Source: JAENVT01 sp031412355 (GTDB lineage: Bacteria; Actinomycetota; Acidimicrobiia; Acidimicrobiales; Ilumatobacteraceae). From it: a stretch of DNA of 41,049 nt. Under the pieces are notes generated by a model, which worked only from the letters and a program-made list of their open reading frames with translations, did not search any database and had not been told where the DNA came from. The DNA lies in contig JANOCR010000364.1 of assembly GCA_031412355.1 (NCBI GenBank), positions 1 to 41,049 on the forward strand, in the 5' to 3' direction. The translations under genes were made by a program, and so were the position numbers. This document shows positions 7,139 to 14,952 of the stretch, one piece after another (position 1 is the stretch's first letter; each line of letters opens with the position of its first letter).

Positions 7139-9007
7139 CTAGTCTTGTTCCGCTTCATCGCCCATCGTATGGATCGGTACCGAGACAACGGCGGTGTGCG
7201 GACGGTAGAGCAGTTTGGCCTTCAGGGCAAAGGCGCTGCCGTTGTGGAGCCACTGGGTTCCCCATGACGTGACGAACTCGGGGATCACGACGGTGATGAT
7301 GTCGCCCTTGTGCTGTTCGTCGAGCTCGTCGATGAACTGCAGGACGGGGCGCGTCAGCTCACGGAACGGCGAGTACACGGTGTGCAGCTCGATCGGCACC
7401 TCGAAGGCTTTCCACTGCGCTTCGATGGCTTTGCGTTCTTCGTCGTTGCTGGCCACGGTGACGGCCAGGATGCGGTCGGGGTTCAGCGATCGCGCGTATT
7501 GCACACCGCGCAGCACACCTTTGTTGACACCGCCGACGAGCACGACCATCGTGTGCGTCTCGCGCGGTGCCCGGTAGCCGGGCGGCGCCACGACTGCGCC
7601 GCGACTGCGCTTGTAGTGCTTTCCGATCGACCGGAAGGCGATCACCATGAACGGGATCAGGACGGCCGGGATCCACGCGCCCTCGGTGAACTTGGAGACG
7701 ACGACGACCATCGCGACCAGCCCGGTTGACACTGCACCGATGGCGTTGATGGTGAGGCTCAATTTCCACCTGCCCACCTTGTGCCGGAGGTGGTGCCTGA
7801 CCATGCCCGTCTGGCTCAGTGTGAAGCCCGTGAACACGCCGAACGCATACAACGGGATCAGCTTGGAGATGTCGCCGTTGAACACGATGATCAAGATGCA
7901 CGCGATCGATGCGAGGAAGATCACGCCGTTGGAGAACACCAGGCGCGCGCCGCGGTTGAAGAACTGCCGTGGCAGGAAACCATCTCGGGCGATGATCGAC
8001 GCCAGGCCCGGGAACCCGTTGTACGCGGTGTTGGCGGCCAGGATCAGGATCGCGAACGTGGCGATCAACGTCAGCCAGAACAGCACTCCCTTGCTCCCGT
8101 AGACGTGCTCGGCCATCAACCCCAGGCCGTTGCCGTCCTCGTGGCCGCGGTACGGCTTGAGATGGGAAGCCAGGACCGACACACCGAGAAAGCAGATGCC
8201 GAGGATGCTGCCCATCCACACAAGCACCGTCGACGCGTTCTTGGCCTCCGGCTTCTGGAACGACGGCACGCCATTCGACACGGCCTCGACACCCGACAGC
8301 GCGACCGCTCCGGATGAGAAGGCGCGCAGCAGCATGAGAAAGCCGAGGGTCTTCGTCTGCTTGGAGAGCTCGACCGCCTCCTCCGAGAGCATGTCGGCGG
8401 GAATCGGGCCGAGATCCTGCACGAAGACTTTGTACAGGCCGGTGACGAGCAGCATGACCAGCATGAAGATGTAGAAGTAGGTCGGCCCTGCGAACGCTGC
8501 ACCGCTTTCTCGCACGCCGCGCAGGTTCATCACGGTCATCACGAAGACGCAGAGCAGACACACAGGCACGGTGTACTTGTGGTCGAAACCGAAGGCGGTG
8601 CGCATTGCCAGAACGCCGCCTGCCACGCTGACTGACACGGTGAGGATGTAGTCGACGAGCAGTGAAGCCCCTGCCACCAGTGACGGAACCTCGCCGAGGT
8701 TCTCGCGACTGACGACATAAGCGCCGCCGCCCGAGGGGTAGGCGTGGATCGTCTGGCGATAGCTCATCACCACGATGAACATCAGGAAGCACACGACGAT
8801 TGCGATGGGGGTGAGCGGGTTGAACGCAGCGGCACCGATGCCGGCCTGCAGAAGGATCACGACCAGGATCTCGTCCGTTGCATACGCCGTCGACGAGATC
8901 GCGTCGGACGCAAAGATCGGCAACGCCACCGATTTGCGGAGGCGTTGATGTTCCTGTTCCTCCGAAGAAATCGGCTTCCCGATGAGGATTCGCTTCAGGG
9001 CAGGCAT
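7139..9007 (-). CDS. APC superfamily potassium transporter, KimA-like
   Basis: 622-residue membrane protein with about 12 hydrophobic helices and a C-terminal cytosolic domain of about 150 residues. Stretches such as SYRQTIHAYPSGGGAYVVSRENLGE, ASLLVDYILTVSVSVAGG and FTLSQTGM closely match my memory of Bacillus subtilis KimA, a KUP-family potassium importer. Residues D35 and Y42 (FASDAISSTAY) occupy the place of KimA ion-site residues. The C-terminal part (VVLVGGVNKGVLRGVQYARSL onward) resembles the KimA universal-stress-like domain. General annotation would say amino acid permease, but the two TrkA genes immediately downstream support potassium. Confidence 0.85.
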   Translation of the reverse strand: MPALKRILIGKPISSEEQEHQRLRKSVALPIFASDAISSTAYATDEILVVILLQAGIGAAAFNPLTPIAIVVCFLMFIVVMSYRQTIHAYPSGGGAYVVSRENLGEVPSLVAGASLLVDYILTVSVSVAGGVLAMRTAFGFDHKYTVPVCLLCVFVMTVMNLRGVRESGAAFAGPTYFYIFMLVMLLVTGLYKVFVQDLGPIPADMLSEEAVELSKQTKTLGFLMLLRAFSSGAVALSGVEAVSNGVPSFQKPEAKNASTVLVWMGSILGICFLGVSVLASHLKPYRGHEDGNGLGLMAEHVYGSKGVLFWLTLIATFAILILAANTAYNGFPGLASIIARDGFLPRQFFNRGARLVFSNGVIFLASIACILIIVFNGDISKLIPLYAFGVFTGFTLSQTGMVRHHLRHKVGRWKLSLTINAIGAVSTGLVAMVVVVSKFTEGAWIPAVLIPFMVIAFRSIGKHYKRSRGAVVAPPGYRAPRETHTMVVLVGGVNKGVLRGVQYARSLNPDRILAVTVASNDEERKAIEAQWKAFEVPIELHTVYSPFRELTRPVLQFIDELDEQHKGDIITVVIPEFVTSWGTQWLHNGSAFALKAKLLYRPHTAVVSVPIHTMGDEAEQD

Positions 9008-9064
9008 ATCGAGATCTGAACGTAGCCGGTTCGGCGCGCTGGCGCGATGTGCGCCGCCTCGAAG

Positions 9065-9093
9065 TTGGCAGGTGCTGCCTGCTCCGATAGAGT
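9065..9093 (+). promoter_or_regulatory. Candidate sigma-70-type promoter of the S10 operon
   Basis: TTGGCA (9065-9070), a 17-bp spacer, then TAGAGT (9088-9093). Spacing is ideal and the -35 box matches TTGACA at five of six positions. Transcription would begin near 9100, leaving a leader of about 180 nt before rplC. A similar pair, TTGGCG-N17-TAGCAT, lies ahead of infA. Confidence 0.6.
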
Positions 9094-9106
9094 CAAGTCC
9101 TCGTGT

Positions 9107-9255
9107 GCGCCAGCCGGCGCGCCTCCAACCGAAGTCTGTGTGCGCCCCAGAAGTGTGGACGGGGGGACCTCACAGCAAGAACTGAATCCGGTGCTCCGCC
9201 GGCCGTAGGGCCTGCGGAGCATTTGCGTGCTACGACCAATGCCCGGGCGACCGGG
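9107..9255 (+). promoter_or_regulatory. Structured 5' leader of the S10 operon (three hairpins)
   Basis: Three stem-loops are visible. The first is GCGCC-AGCC-GGCGC (9107-9120). The second, 9192-9221, pairs TGCTCCGC with GCGGAGCA, then GGCC with GGCC, around a GTAG loop; it is broken only by one C/T mismatch. The third is CCCGG-GCGA-CCGGG (9242-9255), a GNRA-type tetraloop, ending 9 nt before the AAAGG ribosome-binding site (9265-9269). S10-operon leaders are autoregulated by L4 in Escherichia coli. Whether this leader binds L4 or another protein is inference. There is no T-run after the large hairpin. Confidence 0.55.
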
Positions 9256-9278
9256 TCTGACCGAAAAGGCTGCCGATT

Positions 9279-9914
9279 ATGGCACTGAAAGCGATCGTTG
9301 GCGAGAAAATCGCCATGAGCCAGGTGTGGGTGAACGACAAGGTCGTGCCCGTCACTGTGCTCCGCGTCGAGCCGGCCCGTATCGTCCAGGTGAAGACCAC
9401 CGAGCGCGACGGTTACACAGCGCTCCAGGTGACCTTCGGCCACAAGGATGCAAAGAAGCTGACCAAGCCTCAGGCCGGTCACTTCGCCAAGGCGGGGGTT
9501 CAGCCAGGGCGGCGCGTCGTCGAACTGCGTCTTGACTCCGTCGACGGCTACGAGGTTGGCCAGGAGATCACCGTCGACACCATGGTCGAAGGCCAGCGCG
9601 TCGACGTCACTGCAGTCAGCCGGGGCAAGGGCTTCGCCGGTGGCATGAAGCGGCACAACTTCAAGGGCCAAGGCGCCAGCCACGGTAACCACAAGCACCA
9701 CCGGGCCCCGGGCTCGATCGGCTCGGCCAGCTATCCCGGTCGAGTGTTCAAGGGCCTGAAGATGGCCGGCCACATGGGTCACGAGCAGGTCACCACGCTG
9801 AACCTCGAGGTCGTGCAGGCCGATACCGAGCGAAATCTGCTGCTGATCAAGGGTTCCGTCCCGGGTCCCAATGGCGGCGTCGTCATCGTCCGCAACGCAG
9901 TGAAGGGTAAGTGA
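9279..9914 (+). CDS. rplC: 50S ribosomal protein L3
   Basis: 211 residues, normal bacterial L3 length. It starts MALKAIVGEKIAMSQVW and contains the conserved RGKGFAGGMKRHNFKGQGASHG loop that reaches the peptidyl-transferase centre, and HRAPGSIGSASYPGRVFKG. ATG 9279 has AAAGG about 9 nt upstream. It is the first gene of the ribosomal operon here; rpsJ, which usually precedes it, is absent from the 271-bp gap upstream. The stop lies 5 nt before the rplD ATG. Confidence 0.97.
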   Translation: MALKAIVGEKIAMSQVWVNDKVVPVTVLRVEPARIVQVKTTERDGYTALQVTFGHKDAKKLTKPQAGHFAKAGVQPGRRVVELRLDSVDGYEVGQEITVDTMVEGQRVDVTAVSRGKGFAGGMKRHNFKGQGASHGNHKHHRAPGSIGSASYPGRVFKGLKMAGHMGHEQVTTLNLEVVQADTERNLLLIKGSVPGPNGGVVIVRNAVKGK

Positions 9915-9919
9915 CCGAC

Positions 9920-10876
9920 ATGGCATCGATCATCGTCAAGAACTCAGCGGGCAAAGACGCCGGCAACCTCGACCTCGACGAAGCGATGTTCGGCGTGCAG
10001 CCGAATGTGCCGCTGATGCACCAAGTCATCACAGCCCAGTTGGCAGCTCGCCGCAGTGGTACGCAGAGCACCAAGACACGCGCCGAAGTCAGAGGTGGTG
10101 GCAAGAAGCCGTTCAAGCAGAAGGGCACCGGCAACGCTCGTCAGGGCTCCACCCGTTCGCCGCACATGAGCGGCGGTGGCGTGGCCCATGGCCCGAAGCC
10201 CCGCAAGTACGACCAGAAGACCCCGAAGAAGATGATCAAGCTGGCGCTGCGTTCAGCCCTCAGCGATCGCGCCGCCGACGGCAAGATCGTCGTCGTCGAC
10301 TCGTGGGGTTTCGAGGCCCCGAAGACCAAGGACGCCAAGAAGCTGCTCAGCGTGCTCGGCGTCGATGGCAAGGCCCTGGTCGTGGTCGACATCGACGACA
10401 CCAACACGATCAAGAGCTTCTTGAACCTTCCCGAGGTTCAGCTGATCGAGAGCCGCGAGCTCAACGCCTACGACGTGCTGTGCAGCGACTACGTCATCTT
10501 CTCCCACGCCACGCTCCCGGGCGCCGGCGAAGTCATCGAGAAGCCAGCCAAGAAGGCCGCTGCCAAGAAGGCGCCAGCCAAGAAAGCCGCTGCGAAAAAG
10601 GCCCCCGCCAAGAAGGCAGCTCCCGAGATTGTGTCGGCCGAGGACAAGCCGTTGCCCGCCGGAGCCCATGCGGCCACCGAGGACGGCGAAGCACCGAGGG
10701 GCTACAAGATCAAAGGCAACGCCGACTCCGGCCTCTACCACGTGCCGGGCTCGGCGTTCTACGACCGCACCGTCGCCGAAATCTGGTTCAAGACGGCCGA
10801 AGATGCCGAGGCCGCCGGCTTTCAGCTGCCCCCTAGCCAGCGCGACGAGCCCGCAGATAACGGAGACGAGTCATGA
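9920..10876 (+). CDS. rplD: 50S ribosomal protein L4 with long C-terminal extension
   Basis: 318 residues, about 100 longer than usual L4. Residues 1-207 are canonical, including the tunnel loop VRGGGKKPFKQKGTGNARQGS. Residues about 208-236 are a Lys/Ala/Pro repeat (AAAKKAPAKKAAAKKAPAKK), histone-H1-like. Residues about 260-305 form a separate module with YKIKGN, LYHVPGSAFYDRT and AEAAGFQLP, matching a small domain that some annotations call the sunset domain. ATG 9920 is preferred; an upstream GTG at 9911 overlaps the rplC stop but has poor ribosome-binding spacing. The stop overlaps rplW (ATGA). Confidence 0.93.
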   Translation: MASIIVKNSAGKDAGNLDLDEAMFGVQPNVPLMHQVITAQLAARRSGTQSTKTRAEVRGGGKKPFKQKGTGNARQGSTRSPHMSGGGVAHGPKPRKYDQKTPKKMIKLALRSALSDRAADGKIVVVDSWGFEAPKTKDAKKLLSVLGVDGKALVVVDIDDTNTIKSFLNLPEVQLIESRELNAYDVLCSDYVIFSHATLPGAGEVIEKPAKKAAAKKAPAKKAAAKKAPAKKAAPEIVSAEDKPLPAGAHAATEDGEAPRGYKIKGNADSGLYHVPGSAFYDRTVAEIWFKTAEDAEAAGFQLPPSQRDEPADNGDES

Positions 10877-11163
10877 AAGATCCCCGCGACATCATCCTGG
10901 CACCGGTGGTGTCAGAGAAGAGCTACGGCCTCATCGAGCAGGGCGTGTACACGTTCATCGTCCACCCCAGCGCCAGCAAGCCCGAGATCTCCGACGCCGT
11001 CAAGGCGATCTGGGGCGTAGAGGTCATCCAGGTCAACACCCTCAACCGGAAGGGCAAGGTGACGCGCGGGCGTCGCAGCAACCGTTCCGGTTCCAAGCCC
11101 GACACCAAGCGGGCACTCGTCAAGCTGGCCGCGGGCAACGAAATCCCGCTGTTCGAGAGTTGA
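10873..11163 (+). CDS. rplW: 50S ribosomal protein L23
   Basis: 96 residues, canonical length. It begins with the family pattern DPRDIILAPVVSEKSYGLIE and has VIQVNTLNRKGKVTRGRR, the rRNA-binding loop. L23 lies at the polypeptide exit and helps dock trigger factor and SRP. Start overlaps the rplD stop by 4 nt. Confidence 0.97.
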   Translation: MKDPRDIILAPVVSEKSYGLIEQGVYTFIVHPSASKPEISDAVKAIWGVEVIQVNTLNRKGKVTRGRRSNRSGSKPDTKRALVKLAAGNEIPLFES

Positions 11164-11171
11164 GCTGAACC

Positions 11172-12011
11172 ATGGCTATTCGTACACGCAAACCAACCAG
11201 TCCCGGCCGGCGCTTTCAGAAGGTGTCCGACTTCGCCGAGGTCACCAAGACTTCGCCGGAGAAGGCGCTGCTGTCTTCGTTGAGCAAGAGTGGCGGCCGC
11301 AACGTCTATGGGCGCAAGACGTCGCGTCACCGTGGCGGCGGGCACAAGCGTGCCTACCGCATGGTCGATTTCAAGCGCAACAAGGACGGTGTCACGGCCA
11401 GGGTCGCGGCCATCGAGTACGACCCCAACCGCACCTGTCGCATCGCGCTGCTGAACTACGCAGACGGCGAGAAGGCCTACATCCTGGCCCCGAAGGGCCT
11501 GAACGTGGGCGACCACATCAGCAGCGGTCACGGTGCCGACATCAAGCCTGGCAATGCGCTGCCGTTGCGCTACATCCCGGTTGGTACCACCGTACACAAC
11601 GTCGAGCTGCGCCCTGGTGGCGGCGGCAAGATGGCCCGGTCGGCCGGCGTCGCCGTGCAGCTTGTCGCCAAGGAAGGCGAGTTCGCCACGTTGCGTCTGC
11701 CCAGCACCGAGATGCGCCGCGTGCTGATCGATTGCCGGGCGACCGTGGGTGAGGTCGGCAACAGCGAGCACGAATTGATCACCATCGGCAAGGCGGGCCG
11801 CAACCGCTGGAAGGGTGTGCGCCCGCAGACCCGCGGCGTTGCCATGAACCCGGTCGATCACCCCCTCGGTGGTGGCGAGGGCCGCACGTCGGGTGGGCGC
11901 CCGCCCGTTTCCCCATGGGGCAAGCCAGAGGGTGTGCGCACCCGCAATGTCAACAAGCCGTCGCAGCAACTGATCGTGCGTCGTCGCCGCACGTCGAAGG
12001 GACGCCGCTAG
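11172..12011 (+). CDS. rplB: 50S ribosomal protein L2
   Basis: 279 residues. It shows the conserved KTSRHRGGGHKRAYR, AGRNRWKGVRPQTRGVAMNPVDHP and GGGEGRTSGGRPPVSPWGKP segments, the last holding the histidine-containing loop near the peptidyl-transferase centre. ATG 11172 follows the rplW stop by 8 nt. Confidence 0.98.
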   Translation: MAIRTRKPTSPGRRFQKVSDFAEVTKTSPEKALLSSLSKSGGRNVYGRKTSRHRGGGHKRAYRMVDFKRNKDGVTARVAAIEYDPNRTCRIALLNYADGEKAYILAPKGLNVGDHISSGHGADIKPGNALPLRYIPVGTTVHNVELRPGGGGKMARSAGVAVQLVAKEGEFATLRLPSTEMRRVLIDCRATVGEVGNSEHELITIGKAGRNRWKGVRPQTRGVAMNPVDHPLGGGEGRTSGGRPPVSPWGKPEGVRTRNVNKPSQQLIVRRRRTSKGRR

Positions 12012-12030
12012 TCATGAAGGGTAATTCGTA

Positions 12031-12315
12031 ATGTCACGCAGCCTGAAGAAGGGCCCGTTCGTCGACGACCATCTGCTGAAGAAGGTCGATGCCCAGAACA
12101 CCGCCGGCGAGCGCAAGGTCATCAAGACCTGGAGCCGCCGCAGCACGATCATCCCCGACATGGTCGGCCACACCATTGCTGTCCACGACGGCCGAAAGCA
12201 CGTACCGGTGTACGTCACCGAGTCGATGGTCGGGCACAAGTTGGGCGAGTTCAGCCCGACCCGCACCTTCCGCTACCACGCTGGACAAGAGAAGAACACG
12301 AAGGGTCGCCGCTGA
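12031..12315 (+). CDS. rpsS: 30S ribosomal protein S19
   Basis: 94 residues, normal length, starting MSRSLKKGPFVDDHLLKKV and containing WSRRSTIIPDMVGHTIAVHDGR and GHKLGEFSPTRTFRYH, all diagnostic of S19, which contacts the 16S head with S13. AAGGG lies about 13 nt before the ATG. The stop overlaps rplV (TGATG). Confidence 0.98.
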   Translation: MSRSLKKGPFVDDHLLKKVDAQNTAGERKVIKTWSRRSTIIPDMVGHTIAVHDGRKHVPVYVTESMVGHKLGEFSPTRTFRYHAGQEKNTKGRR

Positions 12316-13031
12316 TGACCGGTCCGAAGTTGAACGAAGGCAGCATGATTGCCGGCGAGCGCGGTGGCACCAAGGCCAGCGCCCTCTACCTACGCGTCTC
12401 GGCCTCGAAGGCCAGGGTCGTGCTGAACCTGATCCGTGGTTTGCCGGTCAAGCGCGCCGACGAGGTGCTGCAGTTCAGCGACCGCGAGGTGTCGAACGAC
12501 ATTCGCAAGGTGCTGGCCAGTGCAGTCGCCAATGCGCAGCACAACGACGAGCAGGATCCTGACGAGTTGTTCGTCAAGGCATGCTTCGCCGACGAGGGCC
12601 CGACACTGAAGCGGTTCACACCCCGCGCCCGTGGCCGAGGCAATCGCATCAACAAGCGCACTTGCCACATCACGATCGTGCTGGCCCGTCTCGACGACGC
12701 CAAGCTCGAGATCGTTCAGGCGCGTGAGGCCAAGCGCACCGCCGCCGGCCGTCGCCGTCCAGCCGCAGGCGGTACATCGGCCAGCCGCAGGGCACGAGTC
12801 GAGCGCAGCCGACAGCGCGCCGCCGAAGCAAGAGGCGGAACCGTCGGAGACGCGCAGGACCTCAAAGAACGAGCGGCCCTGGATTCCGACGACCACGACG
12901 ACGACGAAGTAGTGCTCGACGATGTGGCAGCGGACGAGGTGGACACCGAACTAACTGAGGGTGCCGCGGCAGAAGAAGCGCACGACGAGCCCGCAGCAGA
13001 AGAAGCAGCGGACGACAAGGGAGCCAACTGA
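12315..13031 (+). CDS. rplV: 50S ribosomal protein L22 with long charged C-terminal tail
   Basis: 238 residues, about twice usual L22. The core (to about residue 138) has LRVSASKARVVLNLIRGL and GNRINKRTCHITIVL. A low-complexity tail of about 100 residues follows: first Arg/Ala-rich (TAAGRRRPAAGGTSASRRAR), then strongly acidic with Asp/Glu/Ala runs ending AADDKGAN. The L22 C-terminus is at the ribosome surface, so the tail is probably solvent-exposed. The frame stays open through to the rpsC start (TGATG), so it is not a frameshift artefact. The tail's function is unknown. Confidence 0.95.
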   Translation: MTGPKLNEGSMIAGERGGTKASALYLRVSASKARVVLNLIRGLPVKRADEVLQFSDREVSNDIRKVLASAVANAQHNDEQDPDELFVKACFADEGPTLKRFTPRARGRGNRINKRTCHITIVLARLDDAKLEIVQAREAKRTAAGRRRPAAGGTSASRRARVERSRQRAAEARGGTVGDAQDLKERAALDSDDHDDDEVVLDDVAADEVDTELTEGAAAEEAHDEPAAEEAADDKGAN

Positions 13032-13906
13032 TGGGCCAGAAGATCAATCCCTACGGGTTCCGTCTCGGCATCACGACCGACTGGAAGAGCCGTTGGTTCT
13101 CCGAGCGCGACTACAAGGAATACCTAACCGAGGATTGGAAGATCCGCAAGGCGCTGATGACCAAGCTGGAGAGCGCAGCCGTCAGCCGCATCGAGATCGA
13201 GCGCACTCGCGACAAGGTCCGCGTCGACATTCACACAGCACGTCCGGGCATCGTGATCGGTCGTCGTGGCGCGCAGGCCGACGAGTTGCGTGCGCTCCTG
13301 ACCGAGATCACCGGCAACCCGAAGGTGCAGCTCAACATCGTCGAGATCAAGAGCCCCGAGCTCGACGCGGCGCTGATCGCTCAGGGCGTTGCCGACCAAC
13401 TGGTGAATCGCATCGCCTTCCGTCGAGCCATGAAGCGTGCCGTGCAGAACGCCCAGAAGGCTGGCGCCCTCGGCATCCGAGTACAGTGCTCGGGTCGCCT
13501 TGGCGGTGCTGAGATGAGTCGTACCGAGTGGTACCGCGAGGGTCGTGTGCCGCTTCACACGCTGCGCGCCGACATCGACTTCGGCGTTCGCGAGGCCCGC
13601 ACATCCAGTGGTCGCGTCGGCGTGAAGGTGTGGATCTACAAGGGCGACATCGTCCCTTACAAGAGCGTCAACGACGACAAGATCACCCGCGAGGCCGCCA
13701 TGGCCGCCGGCGATCCGTCGGGTGCTGGGCAGCCACGCCGCGTCGTGTCGTCGGCGGGTCGCCGCCCAATCGAAGGCGATGCCGAGGCAGCGCCATTGAT
13801 CAAGGAAGCTGATCCCGAGTTGGAGAAGCTGCTCGACGAAGAAGAAGAGATCGCTCGCCGTACGCACGGCGGGTCCGAAGCTCCGCATTTCCGTGGGGAG
13901 GACTGA
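13031..13906 (+). CDS. rpsC: 30S ribosomal protein S3
   Basis: 291 residues. It starts MGQKINPYGFRLGI, and has the KH domain (VDIHTARPGIVIGRRGAQADELRALL) and the C-terminal S3 domain (GRLGGAEMSRTEWYREGRVPLHTLRADIDFG). The last 60 or so residues are an acidic tail, as in many actinobacterial S3 proteins. Start overlaps rplV by one base. Confidence 0.97.
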   Translation: MGQKINPYGFRLGITTDWKSRWFSERDYKEYLTEDWKIRKALMTKLESAAVSRIEIERTRDKVRVDIHTARPGIVIGRRGAQADELRALLTEITGNPKVQLNIVEIKSPELDAALIAQGVADQLVNRIAFRRAMKRAVQNAQKAGALGIRVQCSGRLGGAEMSRTEWYREGRVPLHTLRADIDFGVREARTSSGRVGVKVWIYKGDIVPYKSVNDDKITREAAMAAGDPSGAGQPRRVVSSAGRRPIEGDAEAAPLIKEADPELEKLLDEEEEIARRTHGGSEAPHFRGED

Positions 13907-13912
13907 TTCATC

Positions 13913-14329
13913 ATGTTGATGCCTCGTAAAGTCGCGCATCGCAAGCACCATCGCGGCCGCACCTCTGGTCTGACCAAGGGCGGCGCTCACCTGTCGTTCG
14001 GCGAGTACGGCATCCAGGCTCTCGAGCCAGGCTGGCTCAGTGCCCGCCAGATCGAGGCTGCTCGTATCGCCATGACCCGCGCCATCAAGCGTGGCGGCAA
14101 GGTGTGGATCAACATCTTCCCCGACAAGCCGGTCACCAAGAAGCCGGCCGAGACACGCATGGGCTCGGGCAAGGGCAACCCCGAGTTCTGGGTCGCCGTC
14201 GTTCGTCCGGGCCGGGTGCTGTTCGAGCTCTCGTACCCCAACGAAGAGATCGCCAGGTCCGCCCTGGCGAAGGCCATCCAGAAGCTGCCGATCAAGGCCC
14301 GCATCATCACGCGTGAGGAGGTCTACTGA
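13913..14329 (+). CDS. rplP: 50S ribosomal protein L16
   Basis: 138 residues, canonical length, beginning MLMPRKVAHRKHHRGRTSG and containing GGKVWINIFPDKPVTKKPAETRMGSGKGNPEFWVAVV, the conserved L16 core near the A site. GGGGAGG (13895-13901) is the likely ribosome-binding site. The stop overlaps rpmC (TGATG). Confidence 0.98.
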   Translation: MLMPRKVAHRKHHRGRTSGLTKGGAHLSFGEYGIQALEPGWLSARQIEAARIAMTRAIKRGGKVWINIFPDKPVTKKPAETRMGSGKGNPEFWVAVVRPGRVLFELSYPNEEIARSALAKAIQKLPIKARIITREEVY

Positions 14330-14544
14330 TGGCCAAGTCAACTGCAGAGCTGAAAGAGCTCGACCTCAGCGGCCTCGTCGACGAGCTTCGCGCCACCAAG
14401 CAAGAAGCACTCAACCTGCGCTTCCGCAACGCAACCGGCCAGCTCGACAACAACGCCGAGATCCGCACGGTCCGCCGTCAGATTGCCCGCATCAACACCT
14501 ACATCCGTCAGCGTGAGATCGCTCTCGCCGAGGCTGGGAAATAG
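14329..14544 (+). CDS. rpmC: 50S ribosomal protein L29
   Basis: 71 residues, helical hairpin typical of L29 (LKELDLSGLVDELRATKQEALNLRFRNATGQLDN, then IRTVRRQIARINTYIRQRE). Located at the tunnel exit beside L23. One-base overlap with rplP implies coupling. Confidence 0.96.
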   Translation: MAKSTAELKELDLSGLVDELRATKQEALNLRFRNATGQLDNNAEIRTVRRQIARINTYIRQREIALAEAGK

Positions 14545-14546
14545 AC

Positions 14547-14921
14547 ATGCCAGAAGAAACTGAAGTTGTAACAGCCGAAACGGAAGAAACGGTCGCACCA
14601 GCGGCTGTTGCTACCGCGCCTGCCAAGAAGGCAGCGCCTGCGGTCGACGAGGTCGCCAACGACGAGGCGAGCCGCAAGAACCGCAAGACTCGCGAGGGCC
14701 TGGTCGTGTCCGACAAGATGGACAAGACCGCCGTGGTCGCCGTCATCGAACGCGTTCGTCACGCCAAGTACGGCAAGTTCATGATGCGTACGAAACGCCT
14801 CTACGCCCACGACGAGACCAACGACGCCCACACTGGCGACAAGGTCCGCGTCATGGAGACCCGCCCCCTCAGCAAGAACAAGCGCTGGCGCATCGTCGAA
14901 GTGATGGAGCGTGCCAAGTGA
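14547..14921 (+). CDS. rpsQ: 30S ribosomal protein S17 with N-terminal extension
   Basis: 124 residues, of which about the last 78 are the normal S17 (TREGLVVSDKMDKTAVVAVIERVRHAKYGKFM and DKVRVMETRPLSKNKRWRIVEVMERAK). The first 45 or so residues are an acidic then Ala/Lys-rich stretch with no match to the S17 core. ATG 14547 lies 2 nt after rpmC, which favours this start over a later one. The tail is likely disordered. Confidence 0.95.
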   Translation: MPEETEVVTAETEETVAPAAVATAPAKKAAPAVDEVANDEASRKNRKTREGLVVSDKMDKTAVVAVIERVRHAKYGKFMMRTKRLYAHDETNDAHTGDKVRVMETRPLSKNKRWRIVEVMERAK

Positions 14922-14952
14922 TCGAGCGAAGCGAGAAGTGGGAGGTGGCACA

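Noticed and set aside
7359..8792. 477-codon open frame on the minus strand inside the transporter gene
   Set aside because: It is an alternative frame of the KimA-like gene with Arg/His/Pro-rich composition typical of high-GC shadow frames; the real gene has clear membrane helices.
9008..9278. c-di-AMP (ydaO-type) riboswitch ahead of the KimA-like gene
   Set aside because: KimA genes are often under such control, but I could not find the conserved riboswitch motifs on the minus strand of this gap.
13124..14341. 405-codon minus-strand open frame across rpsC and rplP
   Set aside because: Antisense to two certain ribosomal protein genes and without any recognisable motif.
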